From contig NC_134161.1 of NCBI RefSeq assembly GCF_033958435.1, positions 14,508,001 through 14,572,000 of the forward strand: a DNA stretch of 64,000 nt, read 5' to 3'. Each line of letters begins with the position of its first letter. Positions within the stretch are counted from its first letter, which is position 1. Under the pieces are notes generated by a model. That model made no database searches. It saw only the letters and a program-made list of their open reading frames with translations, and had not been told where the DNA came from. Positions 24,514-37,270 of the stretch are shown here, piece by piece. Source of the DNA: Carettochelys insculpta. Lineage: Eukaryota > Chordata > Testudines > Carettochelyidae. The position numbers and the translations under genes were made by a program.

Positions 24514-25223
24514 GCTGCGTCTACATGTGCACGCTACTTCGAAGTAGCGGCACCAACTTCGAAATAGCGCCCGTCGCGTCTACACGCATCAGGCGCTATT
24601 TCGAAGTTAACTTCGACGTTAGGCGGCGAGACGTCGAAGTCGCTAACCTCATGAGGAGATAGGAATAGCGCCCTACTTCGACGTTCAACGTCGAAGTAGG
24701 GACCGTGTAGACGATCCGCGTCCCGCAACGTCGAAATTGCTGGGTCCTCCATGGCGGCCATCAGCTGGGGGGTTGAGAGATGCTCTCTCTCCAGCCCCTG
24801 CGGGGCTCTATGGTCACCGTGGGCAGCAGCCCTTAGCCCAGGGCTTCTGGCTGCTTCTGCGGCAGCTGGGGATCTATGCTGCAGGCACAGGGTCTGCAAC
24901 CAGTTGTCAGCTCTGTGTATCTTGTGTTGTTTAGTGCAACTGTGTCTGGGAGGGGCCCTTTAAGGGAGCGGCTTGCTGTTGAGTCCGCCCTGTGACCCTG
25001 TCTGCAGCTGTGCCTGGCATCCCTATTTCGATGTGTGCTACTTTGACGTGTAGACGTTCCCTCGCTGCGCCTATTTCGATGTTGGGCTGAGCAACGTCGA
25101 AGTTGAACATCGACGTTGCCGGCCCTGGAGGACGTGTAGACGTTATTCATCGAAATAGCCTATTTCGATGTCGCAACATCGAAATAAGCTATTTCGATGT
25201 TGGCTGCACGTGTAGACGTAGCC
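24514..25223. mobile_element. 710 bp MITE rich in TCGAAATAGC palindromes
   Basis: Ends are inverted: GCTGCGTCTACATGTGCACG at left and the complement of TGCACGTGTAGACGTAGCC at right. Inner blocks repeat CTTCGAAGT, ACTTCGAAATAGC, AACTTCGACGTT and CATCGAAATAGCC in both orientations, giving extensive self-complementarity at each end. CpGs are largely intact, implying a recent insertion. No transposase frame is visible; the short open frames here are incidental. Confidence 0.85.
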
Positions 25224-25390
25224 GTAGGCTCTGGCCTAGGTCAAGGCCCCAAGATACTGGAGTAACACAAATAACACAAAACAATAATAATAAATTATTA
25301 CAGGAATACTTTCCAGAAGTAAAGACCACACAAAAACACATAGAAGAGAAGGGAAACACATCTCCAGGTAACGCTGTCATCCATGCGTCT

Positions 25391-25631
25391 AAGGGCAGGT
25401 CTACACTGCCTAATTGGAATTGACTTCTCTATGCCTGACTTATTCGGCCGTCCTCATTGAGGGAGGTTGGCAGGAGACCTCCCTTACTCCTTGTAATAAT
25501 GAGGAGTACTGGGATCAACTGTCAAACCCTGACAGTTTGATTTCATGCATCTCACTAGGTGTGGAAAATCAAACTCCAGAAGATGGACCCTGACTGGGTC
25601 GATCTCCCAGTAAATTTAGATGTACCCTTAG
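25391..25631. mobile_element. MITE family A copy
   Basis: GGGCAGGTCTACACTGCCTA at left, GGACCCTGACTGGGTCGATC and TTTAGATGTACCCTTA at right. Confidence 0.85.
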
Positions 25632-25812
25632 AGTCCTAGATTTCAAGGCTAGAAAGGACCCATGTGATCATTTAGGATGATTTCCTGCATAGCACAAGCT
25701 CAAAAGTTTCCCTGAAATAATTCCTAGAGCAGATCTTTTGGGAAGAATGTACAGTCAGGATATTAAAATGTCCAGTGACAGAGAATCCGTCACAACCTTT
25801 TGTAATCTCTCA
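25632..25812 (-). mobile_element. CR1-like 3'UTR fragment
   Basis: Antisense CR1 subfamily pattern: 'aaggctagaaaggacccat', 'aataattcctagagcagatc', 'cagtgacagagaatccgtca'. Lies directly against a MITE (25,391-25,631). Confidence 0.65.
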
Positions 25813-26590
25813 TCACCTCAATGAATGAGCCCTAAATTCTGCTCTTGCATACACTGGCATAAATCCCATTGGCTTCAGTAGGAAGAAGAGTAGGCTTGCG
25901 GACTGCACTGGGTTTACTCTGTATCCACAAGAGGTAGAACAACTGTGCCTCATTCCTCTAGAAGTGCGAGGGATGTGCACACGGATTTCTCTTTACTCCC
26001 TAGGCTGGACTGAATGCATCCTGAAGAGCTCTGCAAAGCAGGCTGAGTGCAGCCTCATCTTTAATATCCATGCATGGCTGAGAGAAACTACTCTCTCACC
26101 CCAATTGAATGTAGAGGGCTCACTGGGTAATTTCAAGCAGAGGAGCATAGACCTGGAGTTGCCATTTTTATGTTGGTGCTATGTTTTATGTCCCCGGAGA
26201 GGTTCCCCCTACGCAGAGAAGCTCTGTAACATCATAAGGGCTTCATCTCTGTGGAGGAGAGTCCAGTCCCTTGCAGCACTTTCAAAGTCAGACTTTGCAC
26301 TCATTGGAGCCAGTGGAAAAGTTCCCACAGAGTTCAGTTGGCTGAGGTTGGATAGTCTTTCCTTGGTTGAGACAGCGTCTGGTAACCACTGAGGTGGTGG
26401 ATTTATGAGGAAGACTCCTGGTTCCTAGCAACCAAGATCATAATTTCTTTATTGCTCCTTTGCCAAGTGTCTAGCCCAGTGGGTGGGGCCCTGATCCAGT
26501 AATATATAAATAAATAACCACAAATTATAATTATAGTTACTAGCTATACAGAATAAATACAATAGAACGGACACCAATTAGACCTTAGAC

Positions 26591-26904
26591 CCAGAGTCAG
26601 CAACTTTTCCAGGACGGAGTGCCTAAATGTGAACTTTTGACCTCTATGTAAGGTCCGAGTGCCAGTGACACTTTTTAAAGTCACTAACAGTCCTACTTAC
26701 AACAGATTCATTCACAAATACATTAAGACACAGAGCTTTACTGTTTAGGTGGTGGTTGGTGGTATTAGTTTTGTTAATACACAGGCGGCATAGCTTTGAG
26801 CAAGCACCCGGCTACATGGAGGAGGAGGACTGGGGTTGAGCTTTGACCTTGCATGCCAATGAAAATTGGCACACATGCCACTCTTGGTGGGTTACTGACC
26901 CCCA
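26591..26904. mobile_element. hAT MITE, 'GGTCAGCAACC' family, with 8 bp TSD
   Basis: Starts CCAGAGTCAGCAACTT, ends GGTTACTGACCCCCA. Flanked by CCTTAGAC on both sides (26,583-26,590 and 26,905-26,912). Shares interior with 33,904-34,224, for example TTTAGGTGGTGGTTGGTGG. Confidence 0.8.
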
Positions 26905-26948
26905 CCTTAGACTGTCACATCTTTGAGTCACTTAAAGAGCCACATCAG

Positions 26949-26996
26949 TCTCTCTCTCTCTCTCTCTCTCTCTCACACTCACCCACCCACCCACCC
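26949..26996. repeat. (TC)n microsatellite then (CACC)n
   Basis: A run of about 13 TC units followed by CACACTC and four CACC units. Confidence 0.9.
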
Positions 26997-27959
26997 AATC
27001 TGGTTTTAACCTCCCTCCCACATTTTCAATATTTCATTTTTGTTATTATTCCACTTTCCCCTTGGCCATTTTACGACCCTGAGATTATATTGTTTCTGAA
27101 GGAACTCCTGTGATGCAGCCACATGTTTCCAATAAAATTAGCCCGTGGTATTTGGTTCTTATTGTGCAACTAACAGGCAGCATCACTCCAGGCAGACCTC
27201 AGTTCCAACTGCCACATTTATGGCCTGTTTCAAAGCCAACTGAAATAAACCGAAAGACTCCCATTCCTCTCATATTTGATACTGAAAGCAAGCCACGTGC
27301 TTTTGTGATTTCAGTGTGCTACAGTGTTGGGTGTTAGCTCAACAACCTCAAACTCTGCTGCTAACATTTCATTAAACAGTGGGATACTTAAATAGGAACT
27401 GGGCCAGACAAAGCATGAAAATGACTGGTTTTATCACTCGCCTGACAGGTGGCATCGCCTGTTCTAATCCCTTTACTCTCAGGCAGAAGGGAGACTTAAA
27501 ACAGAAGGGTCTCTCACATGCCAGGTGAATATCCTACCCACCAGGCTAAAGAGTAGAAGGAAGGTTCTCCCTGGCTGTTTTGTGTGAACTCATCTGAGGG
27601 GCCTCATCCAGCAGACATGCTCAGAGGTCACCTACTGGATCAAGCCCCCGTACATGATCTGGTCAGCCAAACACCAGTCTTGCCCTGTTTGTGACTTTCT
27701 CAGGGGCTCAGGCAGGAGATAGACATACAGACAATGATTGTGAGGCAGTAGTGCACATGCCCAGATAGGAGACAGGCATCTGGGCACCTGGCGTGAGGTT
27801 GCATTATGCCCAGAGGAAAAAACTTAAGTGCCAAGTAAGTTTAGGCCCCCTAGAGGGTTCAGCGGCAGCCAAGTGAGAATTTTGTGACTCTAAAAACCAG
27901 ACCTATGCACTTTCCCGGATCCTGCCCTGTGGTAGCTGAGTCACATTCCCATAAAACAC

Positions 27960-28035
27960 TGAACACTCTGGCCCTGATTCAGCAAAGCACTTAACCGCCT
28001 GCTTAACTTTAAGCCTGATTGAGCCCAGTACGGAT
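27960..28035. repeat. Ancient palindromic repeat fragment ('CCCTGATTCAGCAAAGCACTTAA')
   Basis: GGCCCTGATTCAGCAAAGCA then CTTAACTTTAAGCCTGATT. Other pieces of the same or a related ancient amniote element occur near 14,714 and 47,470. Confidence 0.45.
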
Positions 28036-30599
28036 AGGATGCCAGGCATGAATTCTTCAGGGTCTTCAGTGGGAGCAGATGATCAGGCTCCATGGTCAGC
28101 TCTTCTCTCTGTGGCGTTCTGAATCCGTAGCACCATGACGCACAATAACACGCCGAGCTTCTGCTAAATCCTCAGCATCCCTCTATGGCTCACACAGACA
28201 TGGCAAGTTTCACTACTCGAGATGACTCTCCATTGGTCTGGACCCAGCTACAGACAGAAATCAAGGGGCTTTCCGGCACTGTGCACATCTCATGCTCATT
28301 TTTGGCCAAGTGATTTTCACTGAGCTAATGGTAAGCCTCCCTTTCACAGCTGTGCTATGGGGTGACGAAGAATTGGAGATGCCTGTGTGGGCTCTTCAAC
28401 CACAGGGGAGGATTGTCTGGGTGATACCTTCCTGCGATATTCTAATGGTGTGGCTTCCATTGACAACTCTGACAGCAACCTGGGAAAAATCACCTCCTGC
28501 CTTTGTTTTACTTCCCAAAATTTTGTCTACTTTGAAACTGTTAAGTCTCCAGGACATTTTTTGTAGCATGTGTACAATGAGTGGCACAATGGGGCCCTGA
28601 TCCTGGTCAATATATTTCACTGTGGTGATAGCAACACAAATAATAAGACCAATAACTTCAGGTTTCAATTCTGAGCAGATCAGTGCAGAAGAATCAGTGC
28701 ACAAATAGGGTTTCAGAGAAGTGAAGACAGCTGTCTGGAGGTTATATTAAAAATGTTCAGGATGGCATAGAAATGCTAACCTGTCTCTCTGAAATTATTT
28801 CGGGTGGTCTAAAAATATATTTAAGACAACAGAAAGTGATCCTTTTCTCTGAAATAAAACATAACGGGAGGAAAACTCAACCAAATGCTCTGGGACAGGC
28901 AACAGGGTTGGTTCACGTTTGATTCTGGCAATGTGCAGGTGCTGAGTAGGTTTGATGTGAGTTGAGGGGGGGTTAGGCAATGCTATTCACCCGTCCTACC
29001 CTGGCTGAGGGAGCAATGGTCCCTCACTAGAGTCACCAAATAGCACGGGTAAGAAACTGGGACACGTAGCCTCTATAAGACAAAGCCCTGGAACCAGACC
29101 ATCTGATCACTCAGTTCCCCACTGCTCTCTCTTCCTTAGCTGGTGTGGCAAGATTACTCCCTCCTGTTTCAGTTTATTTTTACCCTTGCTCATCCCCACC
29201 CTCCAATGTAAAAACACACACCACATACATTAAAAAACCCGAGACATTAGAAACAAGGCAAGACCAAGAACCTTATTATCCAGTTCCACAATCTCCCTTC
29301 CTCGGAATGTTGGTGGTTTGGACAACATGGCCCCTGGATCTGGCCTGCCCCTTTCTGAAAGACTTGATTGCTTTTGCAAGGACACAGTGCAAAACTACCC
29401 GAGTTTGCCCTGTCAGAGAGAGGATGAAAGTGGGAGCGTTTTTTTCTGAGCCCTGCTGAACTTTAGTGGTTTGGAATAAATGGAGCCTGGACCACAACCA
29501 TCCTTGCTTTGGACACGTCCTATCTCTGCTTCACTGCATCCCTTTCTCTTTCTAACACACACACACCACTTGCTGACACTGTGACGGAAAGCTGTCACCC
29601 CAGCCCCATTTCCTCTCGCAGATTTTCTGTCTTCATGCAGCAGGTTCTGAGCCTGCTGGACTTGGCACACACACAAAATCATACTGACTTCAGTGGGCCC
29701 TGCAGATGAGCGGGACTTCATTTTGTGTCTCTTTATAATGGCAGGTCAGCCTCAAATTGTCATGAGCAGGGGATTATTATAAGAAGTAGCATGCCAGATC
29801 CCACTTGGGAGGCTTACAAACACAACATACCCAGTGCAGCTCAGTGGAACTATATATATATACCCCAGTGAGGGCTTGAACTGTCCCAGGAAAGGTAGCT
29901 CTCACCCCCAGATGACAGAGGGGCAGGCTGGCTGCAGTACAAAATACGTATCACCTGTCACACACACTGTCTCCTTAAGGACTCTTGAGGATTGAAACAC
30001 TATCTCAGAGTCAAACAGCAACAATTTAAGAAGCTGAAAAATAAGACGCCAGGGAAAAAAATCTAAGTTTGCAAAGTACTTTTTAATAGCTGCTCATTTC
30101 TGCTAAGGATAGACCTGCACTGCCAAAGCATGTGCACACCATACTACACCTTACTCAGTGGGCATTTGCGCCCGCAGCTAGAAATTGGTGCCAGGGCTAA
30201 AATGTCTAGGTACAGGTTCAAATGCCAACAGATATCTTCATGCTTCCAAGGCTGACAGACTGAGTTACACACCCTCTATTTTGTGTAGGACTTTTAATGA
30301 CACCTTTAAAACTGATTGCCTAGCGGCTTTCCCAGGACAGACCACTTCTCTCTATTTGGTGAAATAAGGAGTCCTGAGCCTAAATATCCTTTTCCCACCC
30401 TAATGTTATAGTGGTTTGTCTGCCTCACTGCACCCCACCACCTCAGAAGTGGCTGCATTTCAATAGCAAAGGGCTTATTGTCCATGATGCAGAACCCTGT
30501 TAAATATGGAGCGGGTCTAGGACACCAAGCGAGCCTGCCCAGCTTGCAGGCAGAGAAAAAAAATGTTCAGTGTTCACGTTATGTGAAATCCCGAGGAGA

Positions 30600-30740
30600 T
30601 TTGGAACAGGAGCAGCTGAGGAGTTATAGTTTCCTTTGTTCTGTTAAAAGGAAAAAGGAAATACATCAGGAAACCAGACCGTGGAGCACAGGAAGTCTCA
30701 CTTGGGCTGATAAAAGGAACTTATGTGAAGGGGGTTCAGA
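30600..30740. promoter_or_regulatory. Candidate ETS/GATA/E-box enhancer in FLI1 intron 1
   Basis: Within about 110 bp of non-repetitive sequence lie an E-box CAGCTG (30,613-30,618), TTCC (30,631-30,634), GGAA cores at 30,650, 30,657 and 30,669, a strong ETS site ACAGGAAGT (30,688-30,696), a GATA site TGATAA (30,708-30,713) and another GGAA (30,716-30,719). It is about 8 kb downstream of the FLI1 start. Mammalian Fli1 has an intronic enhancer near +12 kb described by an Ets/Ets/Gata signature; this could be the counterpart. Motif content is seen; orthology and activity are inference. Confidence 0.45.
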
Positions 30741-32380
30741 TGCAGTTATAAGTCAATCAAGTTTGAAACAACAAGAAGAGCTATTCAGAAGAGACCCAAG
30801 AGCCAAACTGTGTTTCTTGCTGTAACAACTGTCCAGTTCACTTTTTGTTAACCCTTGCTTGGCCTTCTATGTATATATTTTTTAAAAACTACACTACTAG
30901 CTGGCTTCAGTACGAATCAATCCTCTTTTCTATCCACTTCTCACCACACTTTACGCTCAGTCCCTGATACCCCACTTGGGTGTCTTATTTTGGCTCATGG
31001 GTGAGCTTAGAGTACTGTACTTTTGCTAATTCCCCTCCTTCCCTTTGCAGATCAAAACCACCGTTAGAAAAAAAAAGGGCCGTTTGGGCTGAGTGAGAAA
31101 TCAGTAAATGACTAAGGAAAGGGTTGTCTGCCCATCCTGTTATTCTAACTGTATCTGCTTGCCTGATTGACAGGTGGGAGGGGACTGTATTTAGATCTGA
31201 TTCCTGGAGAGGCAGCTTTAAATTTGATTGGGGATCCAGCTTTTCTTAACACCATCATTTGTAATCAAACCGGATATTTCTTGGGGGCCTAATTCCATTC
31301 CCTCACCCATGGCAGAGACCTGGTTACAGCCCTGCTTGTCTTGTGTCCACCCTCTCTCCTGCAGGTACCCCAGGTTTCCCTTAGCCAGGGGGGCTTTCCC
31401 TGTCCTTACCCACTCAGTGCAAGAGCTGATGCTGTTGAGAATCGAGTTTTTGATACTCTTGCCTGTGCACTGCTGTTCAGACACCCTGTGTGCTATGTCA
31501 CAACAGCATTTGGCTCAGCTGCTCCTCTACCTGGCCAGGGGAACAGCCAAGTCAAATTTCGGTGGCACTGTGACCACACAACCAGAAAAATACTCCACGT
31601 AGCTCTGACAGCTCAGGAACAGGAGACCTAAAATGCTTCGGCCATGTCCCCTATCCCCCTACCCCCAACTCCATGACCTATGGAACTTTGAGCTAGCGTG
31701 AAAGGTCAGACAATACCCTCCAACCAACTCCCATCTAACTGGTACCTCTTCTCCACCTGGGCCTACGCTGGTAGATCCCAGTGCATGATCAAGGCCTGTA
31801 TATATAAACCAGCCAGCCTTATGCTCTGCTGGGTTGCTAAACCAAGTTTTAGGAAAAACGGAGCAGGAACAGACAGAGTGCTTGGTATGCACGGAGGGCA
31901 AAGTGCTATTTCCTTACTACACCAAAAATAAAATTCCTTCTCCCTTCCTTTGTGATGTGTGATTTGAAATGTGTTCTCTCCCGTCACTGAGATAAAAGCA
32001 GAGGCTGCGATTTTAAAAGATGACAAGGGGGATTTCGTCATTTTGTTCCGATTCTCTGTACTGGGAAGTGTGCAGCAAAGTCCCCTACCTGGCTTTCCAG
32101 ATCCCAGCCAGACCGTTCCCATGTGAAGATCTGGAGTTAGGCATGTAGAACTGAACTCAGGCACCTGAGCAAAATCCTGATTTTCATAGGAATGGAGCAT
32201 TCACTGAGATCAGTGGGAGCTGTAGACATCCAGTTAGCACCGTTACAAACCAGGCCACTTATTTAGGTGCATATAAATGCACAGAGGTGCCTAATTTTAG
32301 ACCTTTACATTTAAACATTTGGTCTAGTTGAACTAAGTATATTAAAATACAGCGCCTCGGGATATTTTGTGGGCCTGAAT
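30741..32380. other. Intronic sequence, nothing recognised
   Basis: Single-copy-looking. Frames of up to 145 codons on either strand overlap one another without domain content. Confidence 0.5.
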
Positions 32381-32577
32381 CAGTGTTCCCGGTAAACTGA
32401 GCACTTGAGTGGCCCCCAGGAGAGATTCTGGTGTCGCCCAGTAGATCAGTAGAGTGCCCACAGCCACCCAGAGCTGACTGCATGTATTTACATTGGTGGT
32501 GCACAGCCATTCATGCCTTGCTGCACATCATAAAATTTATTCCACCCATAGATGGAAAAAAAAATGAGGGAACACTG
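32381..32577. mobile_element. hAT MITE, CAGTGTTCCCT family, copy 3, with TSD
   Basis: Best preserved copy: starts CAGTGTTCCCGG, ends GAGGGAACACTG. The right flank GGCCTGAT (32,578-32,585) matches the left flank GGCCTGAAT (32,372-32,380) with one extra base, consistent with the 8 bp duplication of hAT insertion. Confidence 0.85.
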
Positions 32578-32585
32578 GGCCTGAT

Positions 32586-33903
32586 CCCATGACTATATCA
32601 ACATCCCCACTGATTTTAATACTAGTGGCCACATAAGGAACAAGTGGAGAAGCAGGATGTGCCTCTAATAACCCATGATGGAGATATTCTGCCAGTACAA
32701 GTCCTTGTGCTTGAGCAAAAGGAAAATGCTCTCAGGATTAGTAAGTCCTTGCTGCTCCCATGCAAGAGGCAGGTTACTTGATGTGTGTTACCGGCTGTGC
32801 AGATGCACATCGGTAAGTATGCGGCCATGGGTAAAGAGGGGAAGAGAAAAAATAGGTTGCAGTTGCAGCACATTTTAAAAGCATTTTAATATTTTGAGCA
32901 CTGCATGCCAAACTCTGCATTGCCCTCTACTTCGTGTAGCAATGTGTACTTGTGCACAAGTGATCACGAAACACTGCCAAATGAAATGACAAAAAATTGA
33001 CATGGACTTGGCTCTCCCCTTGCACTGAAGTCACGACGACCCCAGGTTTGGGATAACAGAGAACCAGGCCTACAATCGAATGTCACTTTCTGCTGGTTCT
33101 GGAAATGGTTCATTTGCATGCTGCTATTTTGAGCTGTCTTTTCAAACACCAGCCTGTACTTTTGCACCGATGGTTTTAGGCTGATCCAATATCTGCACTT
33201 GAAGAAACTGCTAACACCAGATTCCCTCACGCAGCATCCATGCACACACCTCAGGACTTGGAATGACCCAGTCTGTGCGCCCAGAATGAAATCTCTGTCT
33301 ATGCCAATGTTACATATCCCTATTCCTAGTCCTCCATATCTATACAGATGCATTGAGATGCAGGGCATAGCAATGATTCAGAACAAGGATCAATCACAGC
33401 ACCCTTCCTCATTTTTGGGGCTTTTGGATTCAGATCCAGTTGCAGAGCTAAATGTACAAAATCAGACCCATCTCACAGAGGCAAACACAGACTTATATTC
33501 ACATGCTCACACACACCAGTGCTAGTACTATGCCACTGGAAAGATAGGTGTCCAACCCAACCCCCACAAATGTCTGGCAATCTAAGGTTAAGTCTCCCCT
33601 GTGTCCTTTAACTCTCCAGTTCCTGCATGTGTGACAGGGGACATAGGCTCTTTCGTTACAGGGTCACTTAAGCCTGAACAAAATGACAAACATCGATTTC
33701 ACTACTGCGAGTCACCCTGGCAGAGCTATAGAACTACTAGACTTTATCCACTAACACTATAAGTGGAGATTTGGATCAAGATGCTCCCTGACATGAAGCT
33801 GAATTGTGCATGCTCAAGGCACGAGCCTGCAGAGATGACATGAATTTAAATCAAGGGAAGGCGCTCCATAAGAATCTCAAGAGGAAACAACAACACACTA
33901 AAT
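32586..33903. other. Intronic sequence, nothing recognised
   Basis: Single-copy-looking between two hAT MITEs. Confidence 0.5.
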
Positions 33904-34224
33904 CAGCGGTCAGCAACCTTTCCAAGGCAGAGTGCTGAAATTTGACCTTTTGTCCTCTATGTACGGTCAGATACTCTTTAAAGTCACTAACAGTCCTGCT
34001 TACAACAACTTAATTAATAAATACATTGGGATGCAGAGCTCTACCGGTTAGGTGGTGGTTGATGGCATTAGTTGGTCCTTTGTTAACCCACGGGAAGCAT
34101 GTCTTTGAGCAAGCTCCCAGCTGCATGGGGGAGGAGGGGCAAGGCTGAGATCCTGACTTGTGTGGCAGTGAAAATCAGCTCACGTACCACTCTTGCCACC
34201 TGTGCTGGGGGTTGCTGACCCCTG
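33904..34224. mobile_element. hAT MITE, 'GGTCAGCAACC' family
   Basis: CAGCGGTCAGCAACC at left and GGGTTGCTGACCCCTG at right are inverted. Flanks CACTAAAT and CATTAAAT differ at one base, an almost intact 8 bp target duplication. Confidence 0.85.
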
Positions 34225-36537
34225 CATTAAATTTTGGCTTCCCCCAAACTGCCATGGCATCCGTTTGTCATGCCATTTAAAATCTCCCCAGGAAATCTAA
34301 CCCTCCCACTTACTCTTCTTGAGTTCTGTCCACTAAACATTACAATAAATCAATTCTACCCTTATTTTCTGATACCGCTGCATTCCTTAAACACATAAAA
34401 AAGCTGGGAGCTCTTGTCTCTCTTCTGCCCTCATAGCAAGAGTATCAGAAAATAGCAAATGAGTAAATATGAACCCCTTGAGATGTGCTTATTCCAAAGC
34501 AAAAGGACCACTTCCTCTTGGCGTGAAATCCACAGCAGATCAGCACCTCAGGATGGAAGCCCACCTGGCCAAAGCTGAGCACTTGGGTGGCATACCACCG
34601 AAGAATTGGGAATGAAGAAGGGTAAAGTGCTGCAGCACAGCTTCCCATTGCTGGCAAACCAACCTACTGACTGCTGCAATGGACACAATCCTACAGCTGC
34701 TGGTGCAGAGGGCCTGAGTACTGGTTTCCTGTCAGTGCTGATTGTACACTCCTGGCAGCCTCTCAGATGCCTCCTCATCAGTGCAGCATGATGGTCACGG
34801 AAGCCCACCTCCTTGATAGCCAGCATGTCAAGCTGAACCCTCGCCTTACTGCAGCGGCCATCACCAACCTGCACAAGTGTTTACTAATGAGCATTCTTGG
34901 TGGCCACTTTTCTAATCTGAATACATTAGGTACTAAATATCTAGGGCCTGGGCCTGCTCCAGTTGAAGTCATGGACAAAAATGTCCTTTGGCTTCCATGG
35001 AAGCAGAATCAAAGCCTTTGCTTGAATACCTGGAGTGGAGAGTGTACCAGCCAGAGGCATGATTCTGCAGTCCTTACTCCGGCTGATCAAGTTGTGCACC
35101 CGGGGACAGGTGTCTTGGGCGGGGTAGGGGAAATGACTCAGTAAAATAAAGCACACTGTATTAGGATATCCCAGTATAGAAAATGGCTACTCAGAATCTT
35201 CTGTAACACATTTTATCAGGGATTTTTTTTGATTGTCCATTGAAAGTCTACAATGCAGGTCAGGCAGATGTTTCACCTGACTAAGGATGCATGAGCAGGA
35301 ACTAAGAACATGTGCCTTGTAAATGTCACGTGTTTGAAGTAGTCTGAGCTGTTTTATCATGATAACCCAGAAACACGCCCTGCCTGTCCATCTATCAGCT
35401 AAATTCTCCCCCTACAAATGTATGTTTTGGCACTTTTGGAGTCAAAGTTTTCGTGCCAGAAAAGGTTACCGCCAAGGAGTTTGAAAACGGCTAGGCGGAT
35501 TTTTAAACCAAACACATTCTTGGTCTGACGCCCTGTGGGCTAGGTTTCAGGGCAAGTACAAATGCCTCTGGTTTACAAGTGGTAAGAAACAGTGATTGCA
35601 ATAAAAACCCCACTGCACCCTTGACTGTGGCACTCACATGAGCCGCCCACATGTCTAGAGGGGACCGAAAGGGGTGGGTGGCTGCTGTTGCCTGGCTGAG
35701 TGATGTGGGCTTCTCGCTGTATTCCCTTTAAATGTTGCAAATCTGTCCTGTGTCTGCTACATTGGGGCAAACAGAGTTTTTGCAGCAGAGGAGCGAGAGT
35801 TAGTCAAACTTGCTTTTCTGTAACAATAGTCCTTTGCCAGATACATGGACTCTGGTGTGCTTGACAGCAAAACCCACTTAGTTCTTCTCTATACACTAAC
35901 TAGAACTGAATTTGGTTTTAATTCACACCCTTAGTTCTTCTGGAGGATGTCTGTGGCATATTTCAGAAGATGCAAGTTCCTATTTTCAGTTGAATCGAAA
36001 CAGGCCACTCTTAATCCTGAATAAGCCTGTGCACACATAACGTTTGTTCTGAAATAACTAAAACCTGAATTAAAGCTGGTTTACTCATTTAAAACAAGTT
36101 GGAGAGAGACTACCTGACTCATTCTCCCAGCCATCTTCCGCCACTGCCATTGACCGGACACGAACACAACTGAAGTCAATTAAGATAGAAGATTTACACT
36201 ACTTCATCCTCTGGCATGTCTGACTGCCCACTCAGTGCAAGACATGTTGTTATTCTGGAGATCATCTTGCACATCAGCCACTCCAAAATCCTTTCCAGAG
36301 TTAGATGCTAATTTGATGTCCTGGAGAATTTGGGTTTGTCCCCCTAATAATGAACTGGGTTTATGAAGAGACAAACTTTAATAAACACCTCTCCTCCTCC
36401 CGACACACAAACACATTATTAAAGCCATTGGGCCACAGGACATCAAGAGTGCACAAGGCAGGGGAGGAGGTAGTGTTTAAAGCTCTCCCTTGCACACAGC
36501 TGATCCAGGGGGGTTCTCTATGTGGGACACTGTAGAG
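34225..36537. other. Intronic sequence with possible regulatory block at 35.2-35.5 kb
   Basis: No exon or clear repeat. The part near 35,350-35,370 has TTTATCATGATAACCC, two GATA cores facing each other about 3.5 kb downstream of the FLI1 start; regulatory meaning is speculative. Confidence 0.4.
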
Positions 36538-36862
36538 CAGCATATCTTAAACTATGTTCTGTGGAACACTGGTGTTACTGGAACAACTCACAGGTGTGCC
36601 AGGAGCATTTGGAAAAATAATTCAAAGTTTTACAATAAGACTATATTTTATGTTCTTGAAACCAGATACAATGTTACTTCTTCATTGCTACAATATTTGA
36701 TTAAAGGACTTCATTTTGGTTTTGCTGTGTACGTTACTGCGTTTTTGGTTTGGGTTTTTTTGGCTTGACAGCAAATTTTTCTAAACAAATTTTTCACAGG
36801 TGTGCTGCATAAAAATATTATTGTTTGGAGTTCCGTTGTCTCAAAAAGTTGAAGAAACGCTG
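36538..36862. mobile_element. hAT-like element
   Basis: CAGCATATCTTAAACTATGT at left; AAAAAGTTGAAGAAACGCTG at right, imperfect inverted ends of the 'CAGTGTTTCTTAAAC' type. Flanks CTGTAGAG and TGTTAGAG are six-of-eight matched. A long T-rich interior. Confidence 0.7.
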
Positions 36863-37149
36863 TGTTAGAGAACCCTAAACAAGACGCTTCCTCTCCCAAT
36901 GCCCTTCACCTGTCATCCCCGGGGGTGTTAATGGAACAACTTTCAACCAGCAATCGCACAGCACTTGACCAAAGCAGATAAGTATTATCCCCACCTTACA
37001 GACTAGGTAAATGAAGCACAGGAAGGCAGGCCAGATAGTGATGAGGGGCAGAACACTTGAATCCTGTTCAAACACTAGAGCTTCTTTAACCAGGGAATTG
37101 CTGGCATTGGACTGGAAGGAAGTAGGCCACTGATTAAAATAGCAGCCCT

Positions 37150-37270
37150 GATGGGGCAGGGGTAAGGGTAGAGCCCAGGACTTTGGAGACCTGCCTTCAA
37201 GTGCGGAGTCCCTGCAAGTCACCATGTGTCTGTCACAGCTGCAAACTGGGAATAAAAATAACACCTCTCC
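37150..37270 (+). repeat. tRNA-SINE-like fragment
   Basis: TAGAGCCCAGGACTTTGGAG, GCAAGTCACCATGTGTCTGT and GCAAACTGGGAATAAAAATA. It forms the left shoulder of the CpG island. Confidence 0.5.

Larger units (their letters stand above)
26913..30599. other. Intronic sequence, nothing recognised besides simple repeats
   Basis: Contains the (TC)n, a (TA)n at about 29,851-29,862 and ancient-repeat pieces; no exon. Confidence 0.5.

Noticed and set aside
26949..26996. CRISPR-like or functional tandem repeat
   Set aside because: Simple (TC)n and (CACC)n microsatellite; no spacer structure anywhere in the window.
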